A stretch of DNA of 8,212 bases from Gammaproteobacteria bacterium (GCA_030040235.1 JASHUC010000297.1:1-8212), one strand, 5' to 3'. Positions 1-6,588 are shown, counted from the stretch's first letter. Numbers and translations are program-made. Notes: generated by a model from the letters alone, not told the origin.

Positions 1-661
1 CCGCCGCGGCACCGGCAGCGGCAGGCGCCGCTGCGCCTTCGACCGGCACCGCAGCCGCTTCGGCCGCAACGGCCTCCGGCTCCTCGGCGCGCGGGCTGTG
101 GATCGAGACGATCGGACGGTTCTTGCCGTGCACCAGGTCCGTGATCACGACCCCGGCAGGCAGAGGAACGTCTGCGAGGAACTTCGTGTCGTTGAGATTC
201 ATCTCGGCGAGATCCAGCTCGAGAAACTCCGGCAGATCCTTCGGCAGGCATGCAACTTCGACGTCCGTTTGCATGTGCGAGACGATGCCGCCCTGGGTCT
301 TCACGCCGGGCGCCACGGTCTCGTTGCGGAAATGGATCGGCAGGCGAATGCGGATCTTCTCGCTCTCGACCACACGCTGCAGGTCCACGTGCACCACGAC
401 GTTGCGCGCCGGATGCATCTGCACGTCCTTGATGATCGCCTCCTGGGCCTGGCCGTCGATCTTGACCTGCACGATCGAGGAATAGAACTTCTCGCTTCCG
501 ATCATGGTGAGCAGATTCTGCTGATCGAGAACGAGCGCCTGCGGCGGCTGTCCGCCGCCGTAGAGAATGGCGGGGACCTTGCCGCTGTGGCGCAGGCGGC
601 GGCTCGCACCTTTGCCTGGCTTCTCGCGGCGGTCAGCGCCGAATGTGAATGACACACGCAT
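1..661 (-). CDS. rplY: 50S ribosomal protein L25 / general stress protein Ctc, 3' end outside window
   Basis: This is a two-domain L25 of the CTC/TL5 type, which binds 5S rRNA in the central protuberance of the large ribosomal subunit. The protein begins MRVSFTFGADRRE. An N-terminal beta-barrel follows, with GKGASRRLRHSGKVPAILYG and, near residues 70-85, the family-typical DVQMHPARNVVVHVDL. The second (TL5) domain contains RIRLPIHFRNE and EVACLPKDLPEFLELDLAEM. At least 220 residues are visible, far longer than the single-domain 94-residue E. coli L25. After PIVSIHSPRAEEPE the visible C-terminus becomes a low-complexity Ala/Glu/Pro tail that is still open at the window edge. The ATG at 659-661 is preceded by AGGAG at 667-671 with five bases between. 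The gene lies 78 nt downstream of prs, as is usual for this cluster. Identity is secure; only the C-terminal end is unseen. Confidence 0.96.
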   Translation of the reverse strand, partial: MRVSFTFGADRREKPGKGASRRLRHSGKVPAILYGGGQPPQALVLDQQNLLTMIGSEKFYSSIVQVKIDGQAQEAIIKDVQMHPARNVVVHVDLQRVVESEKIRIRLPIHFRNETVAPGVKTQGGIVSHMQTDVEVACLPKDLPEFLELDLAEMNLNDTKFLADVPLPAGVVITDLVHGKNRPIVSIHSPRAEEPEAVAAEAAAVPVEGAAAPAAAGAAA

Positions 662-688
662 GTTTGCTCCTTGATTCACTTCGTTCCT

Positions 689-710
689 GCCGTCCCGCGA
701 CCAGGACGGC
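689..710 (-). other. Hairpin in the prs-rplY intergenic region
   Basis: A perfect 7-bp inverted repeat (GCCGTCC at 689-695, GGACGGC at 704-710) encloses an 8-nt loop. It lies in the 78 nt between the prs stop and the rplY start. On the transcribed (minus) strand no T-run follows it, so an intrinsic terminator is unlikely. It could be an RNA-processing or stabilising stem between two co-transcribed genes, or chance in GC-rich DNA. The structure is seen in the sequence; any function is inference. Confidence 0.35.
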
Positions 711-739
711 CACTCATCAACCCTGGCTTTGACTGCTCC

Positions 740-1693
740 TCAATCGACATACAGCGAGCTCACCGACTCCTCGTCGCGAATCCGCCGAATCGTCTCGGCG
801 AGCAGCGCCGCCACCGAGAGCTGGCGAATGCGCCCGCAGCGGCCGGCAGCCTCCGAGAGCGGAATCGTATCGGTCACCACCAGCTCATCGAGCGCCGAGC
901 TCGCGATATTGTCCACGGCGCCCCCGGAGAGCAGCGGGTGGGTGATGTAGGCGACCACCTTCAGCGCTCCCTCGTCCTTCAGCGCCCGGGCCGCATGGCA
1001 CAGCGTGCCTGCGGTATCGACCATGTCGTCAACCATCACGCAGGTCTTGCCGCCGACCTGCCCAATGATGTTCATCACCTTCGACTCGTTCGGCCGCGGC
1101 CTGCGCTTGTCGATGAAGGCGAGCTCCGCATCGTCCAGGCGCTTGGCGATCGCCCGTGCTCGCGCGACGCCGCCCACGTCCGGGGACACCACGATCATGT
1201 CGCGGTAGCCCTGCTTCCACACCTCCCCGAGCAGCACCGGGGAGGCGTAGACGTTATCCACCGGGATGTCGAAGAATCCCTGGATCTGGTCGGCGTGCAG
1301 ATCGACCGTGAGCAGTCGATCGACGCCCGCCCCCGAGATCATGTTCGCCACGAGCTTCGCGGTGATCGCGGAGCGCGTTGCGCGCGGCCTGCGGTCCTGC
1401 CGCGCGTAGCCGAAGTACGGCACCACCGCCGTGATGCGCGCCGCCGATGCGCGCCGGCAGGCATCGGCCATCACGAGCAGCTCCATCAAATGGTCGTTCA
1501 CCGGCGGGCAGGTCGGCTGGATGATGAAGACGTCGCGCCCGCGCACGTTCTCCATCAGCTCGACATTCACCTCACCGTCGCTGAAACGACCCACATCGGA
1601 GCGGCCGAGCGGTATCGCCAGATGCCGCGCGATCTCCATCGCGAGCACCGGGTTCGCGTTGCCCGCAAATACCGCAATCGTGTCATCGCTCAT
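740..1693 (-). CDS. prs: Ribose-phosphate pyrophosphokinase (PRPP synthase, class I)
   Basis: This cytosolic enzyme transfers pyrophosphate from ATP to ribose 5-phosphate to make PRPP, the precursor for purine, pyrimidine, histidine, tryptophan and NAD synthesis. The 317-residue length is close to the 315 of E. coli. All class I landmarks are present: the N-terminal [10 protein letters not shown] and GRFSDGEV, the flexible catalytic loop YARQDRR at residues 96-102, the divalent-cation and ATP-site stretch [11 protein letters not shown] at 131-141 (His133), SPDVGG at 170-175, KRR at 196-198, and the PRPP loop [10 protein letters not shown] at 221-230. The ATG at 1691-1693 has a purine-rich SD (AGGGGG) about seven bases upstream that abuts the tRNA-Gln 3' end 12 nt away. 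No promoter fits in that gap, so expression probably comes from the upstream operon and tRNA processing. Nothing is missing or truncated. Confidence 0.98.
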   Translation of the reverse strand: MSDDTIAVFAGNANPVLAMEIARHLAIPLGRSDVGRFSDGEVNVELMENVRGRDVFIIQPTCPPVNDHLMELLVMADACRRASAARITAVVPYFGYARQDRRPRATRSAITAKLVANMISGAGVDRLLTVDLHADQIQGFFDIPVDNVYASPVLLGEVWKQGYRDMIVVSPDVGGVARARAIAKRLDDAELAFIDKRRPRPNESKVMNIIGQVGGKTCVMVDDMVDTAGTLCHAARALKDEGALKVVAYITHPLLSGGAVDNIASSALDELVVTDTIPLSEAAGRCGRIRQLSVAALLAETIRRIRDEESVSSLYVD

Positions 1694-1706
1694 CGAGCCG
1701 CCCCCT
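1694..1706 (-). promoter_or_regulatory. prs Shine-Dalgarno abutting the tRNA-Gln CCA end
   Basis: Only 12 nt separate the genomically encoded CCA of tRNA-Gln (last base at 1706) from the prs ATG. Those bases read GGGGGCGGCTCG in the transcribed direction. The ribosome-binding sequence A-GGGGG therefore uses the last base of the tRNA itself plus the bases immediately after it. If the tRNA is cut out at its 3' end, prs is left with a leader of about 12 nt that begins with the SD. The arrangement is seen directly; the consequence for translation is inferred. Confidence 0.6.
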
Positions 1707-1780
1707 GGCTGGGGTGGAAGGATTCGAACCTTCGTATGGCGGGACCAAAACCCGCTGCCTTACCACTTGGCTACACCCCA
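1706..1780 (-). tRNA. tRNA-Gln, anticodon UUG
   Basis: The reverse complement folds as a complete cloverleaf. The 7-bp acceptor stem is TGGGGTG (1774-1780) with CACCCCA (1710-1716). The anticodon stem GCGGG/CCCGC encloses loop TTTTGGT, placing anticodon TTG at 1746-1748. The T arm is GAAGG-TTCGAAT-CCTTC. The discriminator is G and the CCA end is encoded at 1706-1708. The sequence resembles E. coli tRNA-Gln(UUG). It sits between ispE (20 nt upstream) and prs (12 nt downstream) on the same strand, a position also seen in Pseudomonas. No separate promoter or terminator is visible, so it is probably released by processing from the polycistronic transcript. Confidence 0.97.
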
Positions 1781-1800
1781 GCATTCGGGATATCCGCGCG

Positions 1801-2670
1801 TCAAGCCGAGCCACTTCGCCATGCTGCGCAAACCCCGTGCACGGGTGAGACGTTCAAGCCACGCGCGACGAAGCTTCGCCAGCGGTCCGGGACGCGGGCG
1901 GCATGCCGCTCCGCATCCGCAGCGCTCGCGAAGGCGGCAAAGACACAGGACCCGGTGCCGGTCAGCCGCGCCGGTGCAAAGCGCGCGAGCCAGTCCAATG
2001 CCTCGCCGACCTCCGGATAGCGGGCCCGCACGACGGGCTCGCAGTCGTTGCGACCCCCGGACTCGAAAAAGGCGCGTATTGTGATGAGGGGGGTATTTCG
2101 TGTCAATTCAGGGCTCTGGAAGATCTCCCCCGTCGGCACACGCACCCCCGGATGCACGATGAGGTACCAGCGCTCGGGCAGCTCGAGGGGCATCAAGCGC
2201 TCCCCGCGCCCGGCGCCCCAGGCCGATCGTCCCTGGACGAAGACCGGCACGTCGGAGCCGAGCGCGAGCCCGAGCTCCGAGAGCCGCGCCAGGTCGAGCT
2301 TCGAGTTCCAGAGCCGATTGAGGGCGAGGAGCACCGTTGCGGCATCGGAGCTGCCGCCGCCGAGGCCTCCGCCCATCGGAATGCGCTTGCGGATCCGCAG
2401 CGAGGCCCCGAGCGCAGTGCCCGTTGCGGCCTTGAGGGCACGCGCCGCCCGCACCGCAAGATCAGCCTCCACAGGCACCTCCGCCGGACCGGCCGTGCGC
2501 TCGATGAGGCCGTCCGTGCGCACCCGGATCGCGATCGAATCCTCGAGCTCGACGAGCTGGAAGAGCGTCTGCAGGTCGTGGTACCCGTCGGGGCGCTGCC
2601 CGTTCACGTGCAGGAAGAGATTGAGCTTTGCGGGCGCCGGCCAGAGGGTCTCACTCGCGGCATCATCCAA
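1801..2670 (-). CDS. ispE: 4-diphosphocytidyl-2-C-methyl-D-erythritol kinase
   Basis: This cytosolic GHMP-family kinase phosphorylates the 2-hydroxyl of CDP-methylerythritol with ATP in the non-mevalonate (MEP) isoprenoid pathway. The 289-residue protein has the N-terminal WPAPAKLNLFLHVNGQRPDGYH with the active-site lysine at residue 15. The glycine-rich ATP loop PMGGGLGGGSSDAA spans 98-111, GSDVPVF (catalytic Asp140) lies at 138-144, NDCEPV at 208-213, the third GHMP motif LTGTGSCVFA at 236-245 and GLNVSPVHG at 271-279. The start is probably TTG at 2668-2670: it lies six bases after an SD-like GGGGGGGA (2677-2684) and no in-frame ATG or GTG occurs before the conserved domain. An ATG at 2675-2677 is in another frame and meets a stop after four codons. 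The gene begins 20 nt after the lolB stop and ends 20 nt before tRNA-Gln, consistent with operonic expression. Confidence 0.96.
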   Translation of the reverse strand: MDDAASETLWPAPAKLNLFLHVNGQRPDGYHDLQTLFQLVELEDSIAIRVRTDGLIERTAGPAEVPVEADLAVRAARALKAATGTALGASLRIRKRIPMGGGLGGGSSDAATVLLALNRLWNSKLDLARLSELGLALGSDVPVFVQGRSAWGAGRGERLMPLELPERWYLIVHPGVRVPTGEIFQSPELTRNTPLITIRAFFESGGRNDCEPVVRARYPEVGEALDWLARFAPARLTGTGSCVFAAFASAADAERHAARVPDRWRSFVARGLNVSPVHGVCAAWRSGSA

Positions 2671-2684
2671 CGCGCATCCCCCCC
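2668..2684 (-). promoter_or_regulatory. G7 Shine-Dalgarno and TTG start of ispE
   Basis: On the coding strand a run of seven G plus A (2684-2677) is followed by six bases and then TTG (2670-2668). The frame from this TTG reaches the conserved WPAPAKLN stretch after eight residues, about the N-terminal length expected for IspE. No better start is in frame downstream. A TTG start is generally weaker than ATG and may lower expression relative to neighbouring genes. The site is visible; the effect is inferred. Confidence 0.6.
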
Positions 2685-2690
2685 GAGAGC

Positions 2691-3284
2691 TCAGTCCTGC
2701 CAGTGGTCAACCAGCAGCCGCACGCGCACGTCCCCGCGTGTCAGTGCGAGCCGCTGCGGGAGCCACCGGCCGCCCGCGCTCGTATAGGCCGAATAACTGA
2801 TGTGCCAGCCATCCTGCTCGAGCGCCTCGAGGCGCTGCTCGGCGTCCAGGGTTTCCGTGGAGGGCATGCCGGGATCCGGCACCCCCAGGACCCAGTACCT
2901 CAAGCTCGTGAGTGGGGGCTCGAATCCGAGCTTGTCTCGCAGCTCCGCGCGCGCCTCGCCGCTTTCCAGGTGCTGGCCCTTGGAGTTCTCGACAGAAAGT
3001 GTAGCGCCGTTCGCCACGACATGAATGCCGCCGACCCCGAGCGGCCCGTCCAGCTGCACCGTGCTGCGCGCCCCGCTCTGCTCCCAGCTCAGATGCGCGC
3101 TGAAGCCCGCCTGGCCTGCCGCGACCGCGACGCGGCCGGAGAGCCCGAAGGGATCGAGCGACTGCAGCTGCGCCCGGCGCTGCGCCCAGGGGAGCAACGA
3201 TGGGGTCTTGGCAGGAGGCGCGCTGACACAGCCGGCAAGCGCGAGCAGCAGGGCCAGAGCGCCTGCGGCCGGTGCGCTGCGCAT
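2691..3284 (-). CDS. lolB: Outer-membrane lipoprotein receptor LolB
   Basis: LolB accepts lipoproteins from the periplasmic carrier LolA and inserts them into the inner leaflet of the outer membrane. The 197-residue product starts [19 protein letters not shown], a short lipoprotein signal peptide with lipobox LAGC and lipidated Cys19. Residue +2 is Val rather than Asp, consistent with outer-membrane sorting. The mature part has the LolB pattern: DPFGLSGRVAV, SAHLSWEQSGARSTVQLDGPLG, SLRYWVLGVPDPGMPS and DGWHISYSAY, with a length near the 207 residues of E. coli. The frame stays open further upstream, but the ATG at 3282-3284 is chosen because it begins the signal peptide. It shares one base with the stop of the preceding TPR gene (TGATG), so translational coupling is likely. 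ispE follows after 20 nt. Confidence 0.93.
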   Translation of the reverse strand: MRSAPAAGALALLLALAGCVSAPPAKTPSLLPWAQRRAQLQSLDPFGLSGRVAVAAGQAGFSAHLSWEQSGARSTVQLDGPLGVGGIHVVANGATLSVENSKGQHLESGEARAELRDKLGFEPPLTSLRYWVLGVPDPGMPSTETLDAEQRLEALEQDGWHISYSAYTSAGGRWLPQRLALTRGDVRVRLLVDHWQD

Positions 3285-5038
3285 CAGCCGGTTCCGGACT
3301 GCACCAGTCGATGCATCGTGTCCTTGAGGGCCTTGAGACCCTGGGGGTCGGGGTTGCGCGCGAGCGCATCCGCCCACACCTTGCGTGCCTGGGTCTTCTC
3401 GCCACTCCTCCAGAGCGCCTCGCCGAGATGCGCGGCGATCTGCGGATCATGGCTGATGAGATAGGCGCGCTGGAGCGAAGGCAATGCGTCGCGCAGATCT
3501 CCCCGGCGCAACCGCACCCAACCGAGGCTGTCGAGGACCTCCGGGCTGTCCGGAGTGACGCTCAGGGCGCGCCGGATCAGCGTCTCCGCGTGCGAGAGCT
3601 CCAGGTGGTGGTCGGCGAGCGTGTAGCCGAGTGCGTTCAGCAGGGTGGGATCGTCGGGACGCTGGCGCAGGAGCTGCTCGAAGGCCTTGACCGATTGCTC
3701 GACGCGCCCCGCCCGCTCGAGGAGCGTGGCCCGCTCGTATTCGAGGCGCGGATGCGCGGGGTATTGGTCGAGTGCCGCGGCGATGAAGGCAAGGCCGCCC
3801 GAGGCATCGCCATGGTCAGCCAGCATATCCGCCTTCTCGACCGCCACCTCGATCCCCTGGTCGGGGTGCTCGCTCTCGTAGCTGTCGAGCAGATCGAGTG
3901 CCTCGCTGCGCTTGCCGCGATCGAGCAGGATCCCGGCGGCGCGGGTGCGCGCGCTGAGCGCCATCGGGGTGTCGCTCAGCTGCCGGTAGTCGGTGAGCGC
4001 GCCGTCGAGATCTCCCGAGCGCGCGGCGATATCCCCGAGGTACAGGAGCGCGGATTCGCTCGCCTCGCCGCGATCGATCAGCTCGTTGAAGCGCCGCTTC
4101 GCATCGGCCATGTCGCCACTCTGATAGGCGAGCAGCGCGAGCCGGCGGTCGATCTCCGCCGTGGACACATCCGTCGCGCGTAGCCGCTCGAGCTCTTGTC
4201 TTGCCTGCTCCAGGCGATCGAGCTCGATGTAGATGTCCGCAAGCTCGAAGGCCGCTCCGCTCGGATCGGCGGTCATGGCCTGGCGGGCCAAGTTGATCGC
4301 CCCGTCGGCATCGCCCTGCAGAACGTGCACCCGGGCGAGCAGGCTGAGCGCACTGGCCGAGGTCGCATCGCGAGCGAGGACCTGCTGCGCCCGCTCGACC
4401 GCGAGGTTGAAGTCGTAGGCCTGCAGCGCGAGCGCTGCGAAGGCGGTGAGGACCACCACCGAGGAGGAGTGCGCATCGATGCTGCTGCCGAGCGCCGCAA
4501 GCGTCGGGGGCGCGCCGATGTCCGGATCCTCACTGAGGAGGGAGAGCACCGAGAGCGCTTCGCGGTCGGCCTTGGGGCCGCTTTCCTTCAGGATCCCCTT
4601 CAGGATCGGCGTGAGCGCATCGCGCGCTTGTGGAATATGGTAGAGCGTGAGCGCGACGGTGCCGTAGATGAGCGAGGCGTCCCGGTCGCTCGGGGCAAGG
4701 GTCCGCCACCGCTCGGCAGACGACCAGGCGGCGGGGATGTCCTGGCAGGCGAGCGCGACCTCGCTCGCCCGTCGTGCAATGCTCACCGGACCGCGGCTCG
4801 CCGCGGTTGCATAATCCTCCGCGGCGTCCCGGCAGTCGCCCTTCTCGAGGGCCACCTCCGCGAGCACCGTGAGCGAGCTGGTGTCCTGCGGGGTGTGCGC
4901 GGCGGGCGGCGGCGGGTTGTGCGCCGCGGGGGACTGGCCCTGGACGGGCGGTGCCGTGCGGCAGCCGGCCGCAAGTCCCGCCAGAGCGAGGACGGCGGCA
5001 GCCGCCGTGAACGTTTTTAACTGAGCCATACGGGTCAC
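3284..5038 (-). CDS. TPR-repeat outer-membrane lipoprotein, LbcA-like (PA4667 family)
   Basis: The protein is a helical repeat lipoprotein of about 584 residues. It has a signal peptide ending ALAGLAAGC, with the lipidated cysteine at residue 26 from the GTG start and Arg at +2, suggesting the outer membrane. A Pro/Ala-rich linker follows, then TPR-type helix pairs to the end. The C-terminal signature [24 protein letters not shown] and [13 protein letters not shown] is typical of the TPR protein next to lolB in pseudomonads. There the homologue LbcA partners with the protease CtpA to degrade peptidoglycan hydrolases; that role is inferred here from family and synteny. I prefer the GTG at 5036-5038, with AAAGAGG (5044-5050) five bases upstream. 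ATG at 5027-5029 would remove three residues and leave the SD 14 nt away. The stop overlaps lolB by one base. Confidence 0.88.
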   Translation of the reverse strand: MTRMAQLKTFTAAAAVLALAGLAAGCRTAPPVQGQSPAAHNPPPPAAHTPQDTSSLTVLAEVALEKGDCRDAAEDYATAASRGPVSIARRASEVALACQDIPAAWSSAERWRTLAPSDRDASLIYGTVALTLYHIPQARDALTPILKGILKESGPKADREALSVLSLLSEDPDIGAPPTLAALGSSIDAHSSSVVVLTAFAALALQAYDFNLAVERAQQVLARDATSASALSLLARVHVLQGDADGAINLARQAMTADPSGAAFELADIYIELDRLEQARQELERLRATDVSTAEIDRRLALLAYQSGDMADAKRRFNELIDRGEASESALLYLGDIAARSGDLDGALTDYRQLSDTPMALSARTRAAGILLDRGKRSEALDLLDSYESEHPDQGIEVAVEKADMLADHGDASGGLAFIAAALDQYPAHPRLEYERATLLERAGRVEQSVKAFEQLLRQRPDDPTLLNALGYTLADHHLELSHAETLIRRALSVTPDSPEVLDSLGWVRLRRGDLRDALPSLQRAYLISHDPQIAAHLGEALWRSGEKTQARKVWADALARNPDPQGLKALKDTMHRLVQSGTG

Positions 5039-5090
5039 TATAGCCTCTTTCGCGCTACACGATGTTCTCGCAGAATGCCGCGCGATTCGC
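5039..5090. promoter_or_regulatory. Divergent intergenic region between the TPR gene and prfA
   Basis: These 52 bases must hold the 5' signals for both the minus-strand lipoprotein/ispE/prs block and prfA, unless promoters extend into either coding region. The SD of the TPR gene is at 5044-5050. On the plus strand a weak sigma70-like pair is possible: TTTCGC at 5048-5053, a 17-nt spacer and CAGAAT at 5071-5076, about 15 nt before the prfA ATG. The -35 match is poor. No convincing SD precedes prfA. No clear minus-strand promoter is visible. Confidence 0.35.
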
Positions 5091-6179
5091 ATGAAGGATT
5101 CCATTCGCCAGCGTCTCGACAAGATGGTCGACCGGTTCGATGAGGTGGGCCGACTGCTCGCCGATCCTGCGACGGCCGGCAGCTCCCGCGAATTCCGGGA
5201 CCTCTCACGAGAGTATGCCCGCTTGGAGCCGCTCGCGGAACGCTACCATGACATGCGCCATCTGGAGGGTGAGATCAGCGCGGCCGAGGACCTCAAATCC
5301 GACGCCGATGCGGCGCTGCGGGCGCTCGGCGAGGAGGAATTCGCGCGCTTGCGCCGCGCCCTCCTCTCCGTCGAGGACGAGCTCAAGCAGATGCTGATCC
5401 CGCGGGATCCGCGCGACGAGAGCAACATATTTCTCGAGGTGCGAGCCGGAACCGGTGGTGATGAGGCCGCGATCTTCGCCGGTGATCTCGCGCGGATGTA
5501 CACCCGTTATGCCGAATCGCAGGACCTCACGGTCGAGATCCTGAGCGAGAGCCCGGGCGAGCACGGAGGCTACAAGGAAGTGATTCTGCGCATCGCCGGT
5601 GCCGGTGCCTTCTCACGCCTGAAATTCGAGTCCGGCACGCACCGCGTCCAGCGCGTCCCGGCGACCGAGGCGCAGGGCCGCATTCATACCTCCGCCTGCA
5701 CCGTCGCCATCTTCCCCGAGCTCGACGAGGCCGACGAGATCGAGCTCAATCCCGCGGAGCTGCGCATCGATACCTTCAGGTCATCCGGTGCCGGCGGACA
5801 GCACGTCAACAAGACCGAGTCCGCGGTCCGGATCACCCATCTGCCGACGGGGATCGTCGTGGAGTGTCAGGACGAGCGCTCACAGCACAAGAATCGCTCG
5901 CGGGCCATGGCTCTGCTCAAGGCGAGGCTCGAAGCCGCGCGCGAGGAGCGCCAGCAGAGCGAGCAGGCGAAATCGCGCCGCTTGCAGGTGGGCACCGGCG
6001 ATCGCTCGGAGCGCATCCGCACGTACAACTTCCCGCAAGGAAGAGTCACCGATCATCGCATCAACCTGACGTTGTACCGACTGGGCGACATCATGGACGG
6101 CAAGCTCGAGGAGCTGATCGGAGCGCTGCAGCGCGAATTTCAGGCCGAGCAGCTTGCGGCCGAGGGCCTCGCCTCGTGA
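5091..6179 (+). CDS. prfA: Peptide chain release factor 1 (RF1)
   Basis: RF1 recognises UAA and UAG stop codons in the ribosomal A site and triggers peptidyl-tRNA hydrolysis. The 362-residue product has family-typical length. It begins [19 protein letters not shown], matching the RF1 N-terminal helix, and continues with [20 protein letters not shown]. The anticodon-like tripeptide PAT is at residues 190-192 within [19 protein letters not shown], which separates RF1 from RF2 (SPF). The universal GGQ is at 235-237 within [17 protein letters not shown]. The C-terminal part has [19 protein letters not shown]. No good SD precedes the ATG. hemA, usually upstream, and prmC, the GGQ-glutamine methyltransferase gene usually downstream, are both absent from the adjacent sequence. 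The protein itself shows no sign of decay. Confidence 0.98.
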   Translation: MKDSIRQRLDKMVDRFDEVGRLLADPATAGSSREFRDLSREYARLEPLAERYHDMRHLEGEISAAEDLKSDADAALRALGEEEFARLRRALLSVEDELKQMLIPRDPRDESNIFLEVRAGTGGDEAAIFAGDLARMYTRYAESQDLTVEILSESPGEHGGYKEVILRIAGAGAFSRLKFESGTHRVQRVPATEAQGRIHTSACTVAIFPELDEADEIELNPAELRIDTFRSSGAGGQHVNKTESAVRITHLPTGIVVECQDERSQHKNRSRAMALLKARLEAAREERQQSEQAKSRRLQVGTGDRSERIRTYNFPQGRVTDHRINLTLYRLGDIMDGKLEELIGALQREFQAEQLAAEGLAS

Positions 6180-6202
6180 GCACACCAACAACATCGTCGT
6201 GA
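6176..6202 (+). other. Eight-codon GTG frame overlapping the prfA stop, possible prmC start remnant
   Basis: A GTG at 6176-6178 overlaps the prfA TGA (GTGA) and reads MSTPTTSS before TGA at 6200-6202. In many gammaproteobacteria prmC starts by overlapping the end of prfA in this way. The peptide is too short to identify, and I see no PrmC sequence in any frame up to 6588. It could be the vestige of a lost prmC start or simple chance. Low confidence. Confidence 0.15.
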
Positions 6203-6249
6203 GCTTGTTCGCCTTCTGCGCCGGCGCCGCGCCGCCCCCGCGCGAGGCG

Positions 6250-6262
6250 TTACGTCACGTTA
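6250..6262. repeat. 13-bp imperfect dyad in the kinase upstream region
   Basis: TTACGT-C-ACGTTA is a 6-1-6 inverted repeat with one mismatched pair (second base of each arm). Its shape suits a dimeric transcription-factor site, but I do not recognise the regulator. It lies about 70 nt after prfA and 327 nt before the kinase ATG. Confidence 0.25.
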
Positions 6263-6331
6263 TGTTGGCTGAGCACGCCAGAGCAGCAGGCGCTTGCGTA
6301 CGGGAGCACATCTGTTAAGGTGCCTCACCAA

Positions 6332-6344
6332 AGCGCACTGCGCT
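6332..6344. repeat. 13-bp perfect dyad in the kinase upstream region
   Basis: AGCGCA-C-TGCGCT is a perfect 6-1-6 inverted repeat. It lies just downstream of the weak promoter-like TAAGGT at 6316-6321, where a repressor operator could act. The owner is unknown, and chance is possible in GC-rich DNA. Confidence 0.3.
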
Positions 6345-6381
6345 GATAACGGTTCCTTCGGGGGTATTCAAAGTCGCGCGT

Positions 6382-6404
6382 GTACGGCTCTTGCCAGAGC
6401 GTAC
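6382..6404 (+). other. Bulged hairpin 1 in the kinase leader
   Basis: GTAC (6382-6385) pairs with GTAC (6401-6404), and GCTCT (6387-6391) pairs with AGAGC (6396-6400). G6386 is bulged and the loop is TGCC. That gives nine base pairs with one bulge. No T-run follows, so it is not an intrinsic terminator. The role is unknown. Confidence 0.35.
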
Positions 6405-6516
6405 GAGGGGGCGGTTTGCCCGTGAATGGCGGGGCGGCGCGAGTGCGGCTTTTCGAGCCCTTCGAGGCACCCGGCGCCTACGAGGGCCGCGATAGCCTTG
6501 CCATGGTGCGACCCCG

Positions 6517-6538
6517 GCGCAGGGGAGTCTCCCCGCGC
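6517..6538 (+). other. Bulged hairpin 2 in the kinase leader
   Basis: GCGC (6517-6520) pairs with GCGC (6535-6538), and GGGGA (6522-6526) pairs with TCCCC (6530-6534). A6521 is bulged and the loop is GTC. The architecture matches the hairpin at 6382-6404: four outer pairs, one 5'-side bulge, five inner pairs and a tiny loop. It ends 50 nt before the kinase ATG and is not followed by a T-run. Confidence 0.35.
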
Positions 6539-6588
6539 TCTCTGCACGCCCCACCCGTCCCTCGTCCCATTTCGATCTGGAGTTCCTG

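Larger units (their letters stand above)
6180..6588. other. Intergenic region between prfA and the poly-HAMP kinase
   Basis: About 400 bases without a gene I can support. Open frames of up to about 70-110 codons exist, but none has recognisable protein sequence or a good ribosome-binding site. The region contains a 10-bp palindrome GCGCCGGCGC (6218-6227), two 13-bp dyads (6250-6262 and 6332-6344) and two hairpins with single-base bulges (6382-6404 and 6517-6538). No T-run after prfA marks a terminator. A weak promoter-like pair TTGCGT (6294-6299) and TAAGGT (6316-6321), 16 nt apart, points toward the kinase. The region probably ends prfA transcription and carries the kinase promoter and leader; that is inference. 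Confidence 0.5.

Noticed and set aside
98..652. A 184-codon plus-strand frame opposite rplY
   Set aside because: It has Arg/His/Asp-rich composition typical of an antisense shadow and no recognisable family; rplY on the other strand is clear.
671..2020. A 449-codon plus-strand frame opposite prs, tRNA-Gln and the end of ispE
   Set aside because: It is antisense to three confidently identified genes, and its translation includes the read-through of the tRNA-Gln complement ([15 protein letters not shown]). It is an artefact of GC-rich codon use.
1903..3464. Long plus-strand frames (294, 250 and 278 codons) opposite ispE and lolB
   Set aside because: They are antisense to ispE and lolB, which show conserved motifs. 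The frames have biased Arg/Pro/Ala composition and no family resemblance.
3272..5020. Plus-strand frames of 303 and 274 codons opposite the TPR lipoprotein gene
   Set aside because: They mirror the TPR codons and show no motif of their own.
6218..6234. GC-rich palindrome after prfA as an intrinsic terminator
   Set aside because: GCGCCGGCGC is self-complementary but leaves almost no loop and is not followed by a T-run.
6199..6318. A 39-codon GTG frame after the prfA/GTGA overlap
   Set aside because: No SD, no recognisable sequence (MSLFAFCAGAAPPPRE), and low-complexity GC-rich composition; not supportable as a gene.
6348..6366. CCTTCGGG as a UUCG-tetraloop terminator
   Set aside because: Only two strong base pairs close the loop; the rest would be G-T pairs, and no T-run follows.
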